DNA of 64,000 nt from Nitrososphaeraceae archaeon (GTDB taxonomy: Archaea; Thermoproteota; Nitrososphaeria; Nitrososphaerales; Nitrososphaeraceae). This document shows positions 27,664-36,375 of this stretch, piece by piece. The translations under genes were made by a program, and so were the position numbers. How positions within the stretch are numbered: position 1 is the first letter of the stretch; each line of letters begins with the position of its first letter. Location of the stretch: the NCBI GenBank assembly GCA_031316115.1, contig JALDRC010000005.1:124001-188000 (forward strand). The letters run 5' to 3'. The notes under the pieces are model-generated. The model saw only the letters and a program-made list of their open reading frames with translations. It did no database searches and had not been told where the DNA came from.

Positions 27664-28797
27664 ATGAGATTTTTTGGTTCTAAGGGAATTAGGTTTTCAG
27701 ATACTACTACAAAATGTTGTATTGGTTTCATTGATTTAGTAAATTCTACAAAAAATACATTAATGTTTTACAATTCACAAGAAACTAGAAAATATTATAC
27801 CACATTTATTAATTCAATATACGAAATTGTAAAGAAAAATCAAGGTAAAATAATAAAAAATATTGGTGATTCAGTATTATTTTATTTTCCAAAGACATGT
27901 GATAATCCAAGTATGGCTTCTCTTGCTGAGGTTTTGGATTGCGGTTTTGAGATTTTGAATAATCGTCAAAAAGTTAATAATGAGTTAGCGAAACAGAATT
28001 TTCCTCCATTTAATTATAGATTAAGCTTGGATCATGGAACAGTGGAGATAGCATTATCTGGAGAATATAATCAACTTGATTTATTTGGTTCTACTGTAAA
28101 TCTATGTGCAAAAATTAATTCTATCTCTCGACATAATAAGTTAATAGTAGGACAAAATTTGTTTAGGAGATTAAATGCATATTCTAATTATTTTGAAAAA
28201 AAATATACATTCACCAAATCTGCAAGTTATGAGATATCCCTGGATAATGCATATTCTACTTATATAATTGAGAAAAGATTGAGTAATGTACCAGTTATCA
28301 AAACCTCTAAAGATCTAGATCAAAGTGTATCCCATTATTCTAACGGATTGGTCACTACTAAATCTCCTTATATTATAAATGAAGAAGAATACATCAAAGA
28401 GATAGAATGCAGACATTATGATATAACTAAAAAAATAGTTATAATTGATGATGATCCAGATGTTTTGTCCAGTCTAAAACTATTTTTAAGGGATTCAAAA
28501 TACCATGTCACTCTATTTACTGAAGCTGGGCAGGCATTGGAATATTTTCAATCTAATCCATTTTATAATAATTTGCTAGTCATAGCAGATATTAGAATGA
28601 AACAATTGAATGGATTTCAACTTTATCTACACATAAAATGTATGGATCCTACAATAAAGTTCCTTTTTATTACTGCATATGATATAATTGATGAAGTATC
28701 CGCATTGATACCAGGATTTGATAAAAGTAATATATTAAAAAAACCTATAGATCAACGAGCATTTTTAAACAAAGTAAAACATTTGTTACCAAGTTAA
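27664..28797 (+). CDS. Class III nucleotide cyclase fused to C-terminal receiver domain
   Basis: The first part of this 377-residue protein is a class III adenylate/guanylate cyclase domain (18-205). It has metal-binding Asp24 (GFIDLVNST) and Asp69 (NIGDSVLF), LSLDHG and GSTVNLCAKI with Asn146. The C-terminal part (255-375) is a response-regulator receiver domain: acidic DDD 262-264, phosphoacceptor Asp309 (ADIRM), Thr337 and Lys360 in KKP. Phosphorylation by a histidine kinase may control cyclic nucleotide synthesis. The receiver is usually N-terminal in such fusions, so the order is uncommon. No kinase gene is adjacent. Confidence 0.8.
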   Translation: MRFFGSKGIRFSDTTTKCCIGFIDLVNSTKNTLMFYNSQETRKYYTTFINSIYEIVKKNQGKIIKNIGDSVLFYFPKTCDNPSMASLAEVLDCGFEILNNRQKVNNELAKQNFPPFNYRLSLDHGTVEIALSGEYNQLDLFGSTVNLCAKINSISRHNKLIVGQNLFRRLNAYSNYFEKKYTFTKSASYEISLDNAYSTYIIEKRLSNVPVIKTSKDLDQSVSHYSNGLVTTKSPYIINEEEYIKEIECRHYDITKKIVIIDDDPDVLSSLKLFLRDSKYHVTLFTEAGQALEYFQSNPFYNNLLVIADIRMKQLNGFQLYLHIKCMDPTIKFLFITAYDIIDEVSALIPGFDKSNILKKPIDQRAFLNKVKHLLPS

Positions 28798-28912
28798 ATT
28801 TTTTTATTTTTTAATTTATATTTAGAAATAATCTTTATATTTAAAGATAGAAAATAAAATATACAAAACTTTAATAATCTTGATTAAAGTAATATAATGA
28901 GTTTAAAAAGGT

Positions 28913-29989
28913 ATGAGAAGTTTACAAAGAAAACATGATCATAATTTTTGTTTCTGTTCATACGTCCCTCCCCAAGTTCTTGAAAATTTAGCTAGAGCAG
29001 GCATAAAAGAAGCAGTATTAAGCATCAATCAAAGTAAAATTTCTAGAGAAAAACGAGATCTAAAAGATATAAAAACTGATAATTTTATGATGGAATTTAC
29101 ATCCTTAGAATCTGTGGGCAAGGCATCAAGATATGTTTACGATTCAAAGAATAGCTGGATGCAAAGAGTTGATAAACCTGTTAGGAAAGAAGGCGGCAAG
29201 GCAATTTCTGATAAAACAGTAAATCTTGTATATGATTTTGTAGGTGATGTTAGAGAATATTTTAAAAAAATTCATGGACGTAAATCAATAGATGATGCTA
29301 ACATGGATCTTATTTTAAATGTTCATTATGGAGAAAAATATCAAAATGCTTTCTGGGATGGCGATGAAATGACTTTTGGTGATGGAGATGGAGAAATTTT
29401 TGTAGACTTTGCTAAATCACTAGATGTAATTGCTCATGAGCTTACTCATGGTGTAGTACAATGGGAGGCAAATTTAGAATATAAAGGTCAGCCAGGTGCA
29501 TTAAATGAGCATTTTGCAGATGTTTTTGGAACAGTAATAACCCAATGGGTTGAAAAACAGACTGCAAAAAATGCAGACTGGTTAATTGGAGATGAGATTA
29601 TGGGACCCAAACTAAGTGGAGAAGCACTCCGTTCCATGATCGAGCCAGGAACTGCCTATGATAACGATCTCATGGGAAAGGACCCACAACCATCACATAT
29701 GAAAGATTACTATAGTGGACCAGATGATAATTATGGAGTTCATATAAATAGCGGAATACCTAACAAGGTATTTTATTTGGTTGCTAATGAGATGGAAATT
29801 GGAACTAAAGATGCTTCGATGATTTGGTATGATGCTTTGAAAAATCTCTGGCCAACAGCTAACTTTAATGATGCTGTAAAGGTTATAGTTAGATCTGCAC
29901 AGACTCTTACTGAGAAAAAAATAGTGCCGAAGGGCTCTACTCAAAAAGTGAGGGCAGCATTTAAAGAGGTTGGATTACCAACTACCTAG
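28913..29989 (+). CDS. Protealysin-like M4 family metalloprotease
   Basis: This 358-residue thermolysin-family protease has HELTH at 175-179, the third zinc ligand Glu199 in NEHFADVFG, and the transition-state His277 in YGVHINSGIPN. There is no signal peptide. A short propeptide (about 1-60) opens HDHNFCFCSYVPPQVLENL, as in protealysins, which stay inside the cell and self-process. The gene is followed 236 bases later by an emfourin-like inhibitor gene, the known partner of this protease type. The family is mostly bacterial, suggesting past transfer (inference). Confidence 0.9.
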   Translation: MRSLQRKHDHNFCFCSYVPPQVLENLARAGIKEAVLSINQSKISREKRDLKDIKTDNFMMEFTSLESVGKASRYVYDSKNSWMQRVDKPVRKEGGKAISDKTVNLVYDFVGDVREYFKKIHGRKSIDDANMDLILNVHYGEKYQNAFWDGDEMTFGDGDGEIFVDFAKSLDVIAHELTHGVVQWEANLEYKGQPGALNEHFADVFGTVITQWVEKQTAKNADWLIGDEIMGPKLSGEALRSMIEPGTAYDNDLMGKDPQPSHMKDYYSGPDDNYGVHINSGIPNKVFYLVANEMEIGTKDASMIWYDALKNLWPTANFNDAVKVIVRSAQTLTEKKIVPKGSTQKVRAAFKEVGLPTT

Positions 29990-30225
29990 ATATTTGCTGC
30001 GATCTGACACAACTAATTTTTTTGTTAGGTCATTTTATTCTGGTGAGTGAAGAAAAATAAGATTATAGAAAAAATCTATTGGAATTTAAAAGTTAATAGA
30101 ATAACAGTTATCTTCATTGTTCTATATTTGACTTACTATATTTGAATATTTTTTATGTAATTGCTTTTACAAAAATATTACAAAATATCAAAATATTAAT
30201 AGATATATCTATAGAGTAATTATAG

Positions 30226-30549
30226 GTGACAAAAATAGATTTTTCTTTTTCAGGGGGATATGCTAATATCAAAGGATCTTTTAAAGAAGATCTAAAAAAA
30301 CTACCCAATAACATTTCTAAGGAAATTTCAGAATTGTTGGAAAGTTCAAAGATCTTTGATCCTGATTTTAAGTTAAAGAAAACCTCATTTTTTCCACCGG
30401 ATATATTTTCCTATACTTTGATCATAAGTAAAGAAGGGGAAAAAAAAGAATTGTCTTTTAATGATGTTATGATTCCTGAAACTTTACAACCATTGATAGC
30501 TCGTTTACGAGAGCTAGCCTTGGATGAAAAATATCGAAGAAAAAAGTGA
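30226..30549 (+). CDS. Emfourin-like inhibitor of M4 protease
   Basis: This 107-residue protein resembles emfourin (M4in), the protein inhibitor encoded next to protealysin in Serratia and other organisms. Shared features are a strand start FSFSGGYANIKGSF, an acidic mid-helix, PDIFSYTLIISKEG and the ending DVMIPETLQPLIARLREL. No signal peptide is present, which agrees with the intracellular protease next door. The start is GTG at 30226. The assignment relies on family pattern and neighbourhood, not on an alignment. Confidence 0.7.
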   Translation: MTKIDFSFSGGYANIKGSFKEDLKKLPNNISKEISELLESSKIFDPDFKLKKTSFFPPDIFSYTLIISKEGEKKELSFNDVMIPETLQPLIARLRELALDEKYRRKK

Positions 30550-30597
30550 TTGCATTTTTTTGTATTCTATCTATAGATAACATATATACAGAGATTC

Positions 30598-30915
30598 TTA
30601 GTTTTTTTCTATGACTAATATATTCTTATCACAGGATAATATTTTTAATTGAAAAGAAATTTTTTGTTGTCTTTCATCTGAAAGTGAGATTGACAAGGTA
30701 TTCTGATCTAAAAACTTGTATGTCCCTATCAATTTTTCTTGTCTATCAGTTCTACCTATAATATATTGAACAAATGTGCCATTTCTTTTTATCTCAAATC
30801 CCTGTCTTCCTCTAGATGGTGGAAATTTAAATGTAGAGGGTCTGTATACCTTTTTTCCTAGAGAATCTTCTTCATATGAGTGAATCCAATGATTATAAAT
30901 ACATTCAAGAGTCAT
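30598..30915 (-). CDS. Small beta-barrel-like hypothetical protein
   Basis: The 105-residue protein opens with WIHSYEEDSLGKKVYRPSTF. It has a conserved FPPSRGRQGFEIKRNG turn, then alternating strands (FVQYIIG, KLIGTYKFLD, NTLSISLSD, ISFQLKILSC, ILVIEK). This is a lipocalin-like pattern shared with small bacterial hypothetical proteins. There is no signal peptide or TM. Function unknown. It is convergent with the emfourin gene (48-base gap). Confidence 0.6.
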   Translation of the reverse strand: MTLECIYNHWIHSYEEDSLGKKVYRPSTFKFPPSRGRQGFEIKRNGTFVQYIIGRTDRQEKLIGTYKFLDQNTLSISLSDERQQKISFQLKILSCDKNILVIEKN

Positions 30916-31024
30916 TATTTTGTAATTTTCTTTAGCTTAAATTATATATTGCATTTTGGTATAACAATTTCGTTTAATGAAAGAAAAGATAAATTGATTC
31001 AAGTTTTTTATTATTCATCCAAAT

Positions 31025-32047
31025 TTAAATTCCCAAACTGGAAGGTGGAACATATTTATTTGCACCATCAAATATCAGAGTAGGTTTTTCCTTTTTAATT
31101 GGTTCTTCTTCCATAAAACAATTTAGTGCATCTGACTGAGTTAAAGAGAGTCTTGGTCCACTCAATGTTGCTTCCATTCTTAACACTTGTCCTTTGGTAA
31201 ACATAAACATGGATTCATCATCAGTATAATCCATATAATTTACAAACATATCACCATCTGGTGCATTATTACATGATATATGTGGAAAAGATGGAGTTCC
31301 ATAATTTTCCCCTGCCTGATTAGGAGTATCAGCCACGTTATCCGATCCGCTACAAGGGTCTGACAACCAAGTGTCATCTCCCCAGATATGATAGAGGTTT
31401 AACCAATGACCTACTTCGTGCGTAGTAGTTCGTCCTTTATTGAATGGTGGAGCAGCAGTACCCATGTTACCAAAAGCTGTAAATGTAACAACTACTCCAT
31501 CTGTTTCTACCGGACCACCAGGAAATTGTGCATAACCTAATAAACCTCCTCCAAGATTACATACCCAAATATTTAGGTACTTTTCTGTTGGCCATGCATT
31601 TATACCGCTACTAGATGAGAATTTTACTGAATCATCCGTATCAAAAGATGATTTATTTGTCCTAGTTCTTGTTATTCCATTTGTGGTATTGCCTTCGGGA
31701 TCTCGACATGCTAATTTAAATTCAATGTAGCAATCTGATGCCAAAGGACGAAATGGAGATGGAATAGAACCTATATCAGAATTTCTCATTCTATAGTCTT
31801 CGTTCAGAATCTTTATTTGACTGTTAATCTGCTCTTCAGATATATTTTGTTCTTGAGAATTCCATATTACATGTACTACTACTGGCAAGGTTACAATTTG
31901 CGGTCCTTTTTTTATCAGTGATCGAACTTTTCCCCATGTTAGACTATGAGCCTCTATCGACCTACGATTAAATGCATATCCTGGAATTTGATCTAGTAAT
32001 CTTTTATTGACTTCAGATGTACCACATTTTCTACGTTTCTCACTCAT
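31025..32047 (-). CDS. M43 (pappalysin/cytophagalysin) family zinc metalloprotease
   Basis: The 340-residue metzincin has the extended zinc motif HEVGHWLNLYH (210-220) and a Met-turn in VNYMDYTD (Met272), characteristic of M43B. Cys pairs (106/114, 232/259) resemble the disulphides of secreted relatives. Yet the N-terminus MSEKRRKCGTSEVN has no hydrophobic signal, so export is unclear. The propeptide-like first 50 residues are short. It lies in the same block as the M4 and M28 peptidases and precedes no obvious partner. Confidence 0.9.
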   Translation of the reverse strand: MSEKRRKCGTSEVNKRLLDQIPGYAFNRRSIEAHSLTWGKVRSLIKKGPQIVTLPVVVHVIWNSQEQNISEEQINSQIKILNEDYRMRNSDIGSIPSPFRPLASDCYIEFKLACRDPEGNTTNGITRTRTNKSSFDTDDSVKFSSSSGINAWPTEKYLNIWVCNLGGGLLGYAQFPGGPVETDGVVVTFTAFGNMGTAAPPFNKGRTTTHEVGHWLNLYHIWGDDTWLSDPCSGSDNVADTPNQAGENYGTPSFPHISCNNAPDGDMFVNYMDYTDDESMFMFTKGQVLRMEATLSGPRLSLTQSDALNCFMEEEPIKKEKPTLIFDGANKYVPPSSLGI

Positions 32048-32213
32048 TGGATATATTCTAGTTGGGATTTATATAAATATATCAGAAGCAAATATAATAA
32101 TAAATTTGTGATTAATATTCTACAATTATAAATAATAAAAGATAATAAAAATTGTAAAAATAGGATAAGATTTTATTTCTTCTGTTTTGTATTCCAGTAA
32201 TATTACTACTATT

Positions 32214-33203
32214 TTACTTTTTTGCTTCCTTTAAGATCGTAGCTAGAACCATTTTTGTGACAGAAATAAGGAAATCCATATTCAAATTAGCTGGAATATC
32301 TGAGCTACTGTGATAGTGCGGATTGGAAGAAATCGCTGAACCATCGTATGCACCTATACAAACATAACCTCTAGCTTCAAAAGGCATGTAGTCACTTGCA
32401 TCTATTGGATCAAATTCTACATCCAAATCTGTATATATTTTTGCCATCTGTTCCATGGTTAATCCAAACAATTGTGAAGCTTCATTATTTGAGGATTCTA
32501 CACCGGTTTGACCGTTATCAACATCTATATTTGTAGTATTATTAGTAGATAAATAACCTGTTTCTCCACACATATCTAGATTGATTAATAAATGAATATC
32601 AACATCATTTATTTTCAAATAATTTGCATAGTGTTTTGAACCCCATAATCCTTGTTCTTCGCCTGAGAAAAAAACAAATTGAATATCATATTTTGTTTGA
32701 AGGGGAAAAAGTATTCTTGCTATTTCCAATATAGCTGCTACTCCACTAGCATTATCATCTGCCCCAGGAGCTCTAGATACAATATCTTCAAAGTCATTTT
32801 TTAGGATAGTGTCATAATGTGCACATATCAATAGTATCTTTCTTGAATCACCAGTTTTTGTACATATTACATTTTCTAAAGTGAATTCTTCTTCTTGATA
32901 TAAATGGATTTTTATATTTTCATTATCAGTGTATCCTAAATTGCTCAATTCATTTTTAAGCCAATTTCCTACATCATAAATATTAGGTGATTTAGTGTGT
33001 CTATTATGAAAGGATGATAAACGTTCTATCCAATTTGAAATATTTTGTCTTGATACTAGTTCAAGTTGAGATTGTATAAATGGATCAGTTTCAACTGTGA
33101 TAGTTTTTAAAGTTCTGAATCGTTTAAACTGTTGTGATATGGATGGAGTTTTAGTTTTGTCAGGAGGTGGATATTTTTCTATAATATTTTTTTGTTGATC
33201 CAT
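32214..33203 (-). CDS. M28 family aminopeptidase
   Basis: The 329-residue protein has all five zinc ligands of the M28 peptidases: His129 (AHYDT), Asp149 (GADDNASG), Glu183 beside the catalytic Glu182 (SGEEQGLWG), Asp210 (LINLDMCG) and His298 (PHYHSSSD). It should remove N-terminal residues from peptides with a two-zinc site. There is no signal peptide, so it may act in the cytoplasm. It is on the same strand as the M43 gene (166-base gap), upstream of it. Confidence 0.9.
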   Translation of the reverse strand: MDQQKNIIEKYPPPDKTKTPSISQQFKRFRTLKTITVETDPFIQSQLELVSRQNISNWIERLSSFHNRHTKSPNIYDVGNWLKNELSNLGYTDNENIKIHLYQEEEFTLENVICTKTGDSRKILLICAHYDTILKNDFEDIVSRAPGADDNASGVAAILEIARILFPLQTKYDIQFVFFSGEEQGLWGSKHYANYLKINDVDIHLLINLDMCGETGYLSTNNTTNIDVDNGQTGVESSNNEASQLFGLTMEQMAKIYTDLDVEFDPIDASDYMPFEARGYVCIGAYDGSAISSNPHYHSSSDIPANLNMDFLISVTKMVLATILKEAKK

Positions 33204-33689
33204 AAGAAAAATTATTTTTATCTATATAAAAGTAGATTGGTAGAGAAGATGAGATAACAAGGATAATAATAAACTAATAAAATTTAATATCAAAATTGTT
33301 TTAAATTATTTTTGTATAGTTATGTTCTTCAATTTTAAATGATAATGATATTCAATTGAATGTTAAATCGGCGGAGCTTCCGGATTACTTGGATAGAAGT
33401 CGATCTTCCGTTTTATTTTTAGAAATTAAATTTATTTTACTTAGTTTGATTCCTGAACTTATCAAAGATGATGCCTTATGGAGATATAATCAAAGTTATG
33501 AATTGAAATATACTAATTATTCTGTTATCATGAATAAACCAAAAGGTTTAGTTTTTTTGACTGCAGTATATATTGATGTTTAACAACTTTATACTGTTGC
33601 TTAATTCATAATTGTCTATTTTTTTTTAATATTAACTGATATTTTTTGTTTGTGTTTATAATGCCATGTATTTATTATAAATCATAATC
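33204..33689. other. Intergenic, doubtful 75-codon ORF
   Basis: Nearly 490 bases. A plus-strand ORF at 33356-33583 has a partly hydrophobic, partly charged translation with no recognisable motif, and no second support. The rest is poly-T rich. Confidence 0.35.
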
Positions 33690-34054
33690 TTTAGACCGGC
33701 TTCAATTTTCTGTGAACTAAACTTCTTTGATAACAGGACCTCTCCAAATACTCTTTTGATTGCAGAGAAAACTATTTCAGCAATCTATCTTCTATCTGTA
33801 TCTTTCAAATCCCTCCATCCATCATATCCTAATTTCCTGATAAGTAGTACTTCATATCTTCTAAATGGACAACCTTTTGATCTGACTTTTGCATTTTTTC
33901 TAATCTTTTGCTGGTTCAGCATTAATATTGTCAAGTATGTCAAAGTTATTTCTGTTATCATTCTGCTTTATCCACGTACACTTTGTCTATTTCATATTTA
34001 CTTGCTGCTTCTTTTACCATAGGTCCAAACTTTTTTTGTATCATGTACTTTTCT
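33690..34054 (-). pseudogene. Remnant of an IS5-type transposase, interrupted by an IS6-like element
   Basis: Minus-strand frames read MVKEAASKYEIDKVYVDKA, then NINAEPAKD and RKNAKVRSKGCPFRRYEV. They end in a RRQIAEIVFSAIKRVFGE-like stretch (stop where Q is expected). These are the signature DKAYD and C-terminal R-x-x-x-E-x-x-F-S-x-x-K-R pieces of IS5-family transposases. At least two stops and a frameshift are present. The 5' part is missing: the remnant stops exactly where the IS6-like copy begins at 34055. Confidence 0.65.
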
Positions 34055-34778
34055 GGTGCTGTTAAGTTAACGAAAGAGCTAAAGCTATGAATGTTCTATT
34101 TCTAATCTATGGTCATTAGATTATTTGAAAGAAACAGAACATCCACATGTATAGTAATGTATTCTTTGTATTTGTACTTTCTTGGTCTCAGTCTACGAAA
34201 TACATCTAAAGCACTAGAACTGTTCAAGGATCAGAATAGAAGTTATGTTGCAATTTGGGAGTGGATTCAACGTTTTGGTTCATTACAGATTTTCAGGAGA
34301 AAAAGGATAACTGCTTTTATTATAGATGAAACAATTATTCATATTGGTAATCAGCATTTTTGGTTATGGATTTGTATTGAACCAGTTCAGAGATCTGTGC
34401 TTGGAATACATATAACAGAACAGAGAAACATGTTTGTAGCAGAGAATTTTATCAGATCTCTTGTATCCAAATATGGTGTACATACAGTTTTCACAGATGG
34501 AGGTACATGGTATCCACAAGCATGTAACTTTTTACATCTCAAACATAGATTGCATTTACCATTGGAAAAAAGTTTAATTGAAAGAGTAATGCAGTATTTT
34601 AAGGATAGAACAGATTATTTTGATGATTACTATCCATGTACCAAGAATAATGGTATAAAATGTGATCTTCACCATGTATACAATTGGATGAAATTGTTTG
34701 TTTATCTCTATAATTCAAAAGTTAGAAATATTATTTTATTCAAAATTGGAGGTGAAATACTCTTAACTTAACAGCACC
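34055..34778 (+). mobile_element. IS6-like insertion sequence, complete copy
   Basis: The element is 724 bp, bounded by perfect 16-bp inverted repeats GGTGCTGTTAAGTTAA (34055-34070) and its complement (34763-34778). It encodes one transposase. The flanks share only TTCT directly outside each end; no 8-bp duplication typical of IS6 is seen, so the flanks may have been rearranged. A second, truncated copy in the same orientation lies at 35713-36210. Confidence 0.88.
34109..34771 (+). CDS. IS6-like DDE transposase
   Basis: The 220-residue transposase has an N-terminal helical region (YFLGLSLRNTSKALELF). The DDE core follows: first Asp in FIIDETIIHIG, second in VFTDGGTWYP and the Glu in SLIERVMQYFKDRTDYF. 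The next sequence, FDDYYPC, then YNWMKLFVYLYNSK, follows the IS6/ISH pattern. The stop lies inside the right inverted repeat. The frame is intact. Confidence 0.88.
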   Translation: MVIRLFERNRTSTCIVMYSLYLYFLGLSLRNTSKALELFKDQNRSYVAIWEWIQRFGSLQIFRRKRITAFIIDETIIHIGNQHFWLWICIEPVQRSVLGIHITEQRNMFVAENFIRSLVSKYGVHTVFTDGGTWYPQACNFLHLKHRLHLPLEKSLIERVMQYFKDRTDYFDDYYPCTKNNGIKCDLHHVYNWMKLFVYLYNSKVRNIILFKIGGEILLT

Positions 34779-34780
34779 TT

Positions 34781-35485
34781 CTATTTCCTATATTTCTTTA
34801 AAATATTAATTAGTACATCAAATTCTATTTGTTCAAATTTCTGGTAAAACATTTCTACAGTCGTAAAATTTTTAGTAGAAGGTATTATAATAGATTCAAT
34901 ATGATCAACTTCTTTCATCAATAATTTGAATACTGATTTTGGACAAACTGGAACAAGAATTATCAAACTTTTTGGGTTAAACTTTCTAATCCAACGCGAA
35001 GAAACAATTAAAGTAGATCCAGTAGCAACTCCATCATCAACAAGGATGATATCTTTTCGATTAATTTTATTAGATTCAATCTGTTCCCCTAATAAAATTT
35101 CTCTTTTTTTTATTTCTCTCAATTGTTTCTCTTTTTCTAAATTTAAATAGCTTTGGGTAATTCCTAAGGTCTTCATGAGAGGAGTATTAAGATATATTGT
35201 ATTATCTTTCATTATAGCGCCTAAAGACAATTCTCTATCAAATGGAGATAAAATTCTACGTGGAATTAAAATATCAAATTGATAACCAAATTTGCTTGCA
35301 AGAATGTCGCCTATGATGACACCTCCTCTAGGAATTCCTAAAATTAAAACATCTTCAAATCGAAATTCATTGACCTTACTTTTTATGATCGAAAATAACA
35401 ATTCAGATGCACTTTGTCTATTCTGAAATTTAATAAATGATCCATCAAAAATTTTAGAGAGAATATTATGTATATATGATTGCAA
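34781..35485 (-). CDS. Phosphoribosyltransferase-family protein
   Basis: The 234-residue protein carries the PRPP-binding loop LVDDGVATGST (148-158) and the upstream GIPRGGVIIGD turn (50-60). This places it among the type I phosphoribosyltransferases of the COG1926 kind, whose substrates are undefined. Start TTG at 35485. It is enclosed between two direct IS6-like copies, and its stop codon is two bases from the end of the left copy. The C-terminus (NILKKYRK) looks native. Confidence 0.85.
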   Translation of the reverse strand: MQSYIHNILSKIFDGSFIKFQNRQSASELLFSIIKSKVNEFRFEDVLILGIPRGGVIIGDILASKFGYQFDILIPRRILSPFDRELSLGAIMKDNTIYLNTPLMKTLGITQSYLNLEKEKQLREIKKREILLGEQIESNKINRKDIILVDDGVATGSTLIVSSRWIRKFNPKSLIILVPVCPKSVFKLLMKEVDHIESIIIPSTKNFTTVEMFYQKFEQIEFDVLINILKKYRK

Positions 35486-35712
35486 TATGTTTGTTATAAT
35501 TAATATTAGCTTGATATCTTTTTTGATTTCTGAATTTAGTTATAAAAGACAAAACTGATATGATATAATTTTAGAAAATAGATTCTTAAAATAATAGAAC
35601 AAAGAATGGCATTAGATTACCAAAAGAGCAAATAGATATTAGATCTTTTGCGTAATTAGATAAAATCTACATTATATTTTCATTGCAATAAATTATGATT
35701 ATTATCTTTTAC

Positions 35713-36210
35713 GGTGCTGTTAAGTTAACGAAAGAGCTAAAGCTATGAATGTTCTATTTCTAATCTATGGTCATTAGATTATTTGAAAGAAACAGAACAT
35801 CCACATGTATAGTAATGTATTCTTTGTATTTGTACTTTCTTGGTCTCAGTCTACGAAATACATCTAAAGCACTGGAACTATTTAAGGATCAAAAAAGAAG
35901 TTATGTTGCAATTTGGGAGTGGATTCAACGTTTTGGTTCATTGCAGATTTTCAAAAGAAAAAGAGTATCAGCATTCATCGTAGATGAAACAATTATTCAT
36001 ATTGGTAATCAGCATTTTTGGTTATGGATTTGTATTGAACCAGTTCAGAGATCTGTGCTTGGAATACATATAACAGAACAGAGAAACATGTTTGTAGCAG
36101 AGAATTTTATCAGATCTCTTGTATCCAAATATGTGTATATACAGTTTTCACAGATGGAGGTATATGGTATCCACAAGCATGTAACTTTTTACATCTAAAA
36201 CATAGATTAT
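35713..36210 (+). mobile_element. IS6-like insertion sequence, truncated copy
   Basis: The left end GGTGCTGTTAAGTTAA (35713-35728) and about 500 bases match the copy at 34055-34778 closely, with scattered substitutions. Similarity stops near 36210 (after AAACATAGATT). The last ~215 bases, including the catalytic Glu region and the right inverted repeat, are missing. Confidence 0.8.
35767..36210 (+). pseudogene. Truncated, frameshifted IS6-like transposase
   Basis: The frame follows the intact transposase through VAENFIRSLVSKY. A one-base deletion (ATATGTGTATA against ATATGGTGTACA in the intact copy) near 36132 then shifts it. The TDGG-like codons continue in another frame until homology ends. 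It cannot encode a working enzyme. With the intact copy it frames the phosphoribosyltransferase gene. Confidence 0.8.
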
Positions 36211-36375
36211 TAGCGGATATCTTAATTCACCAACCTTGGAGAAATTTATTTTCAAAATATGAAATGAACTAGACTGGATTTAACATCTAAGAGCAGAGTT
36301 GTAAATATTTCTGATAGTTAATCTATACTTATTTGATAAAAAATCTTATATCTTATTAATATAAATCTACATAAA

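Noticed and set aside
33356-33583. 75-codon plus-strand ORF
   Set aside because: No recognised motif; sits in AT-rich gap beside transposon debris.
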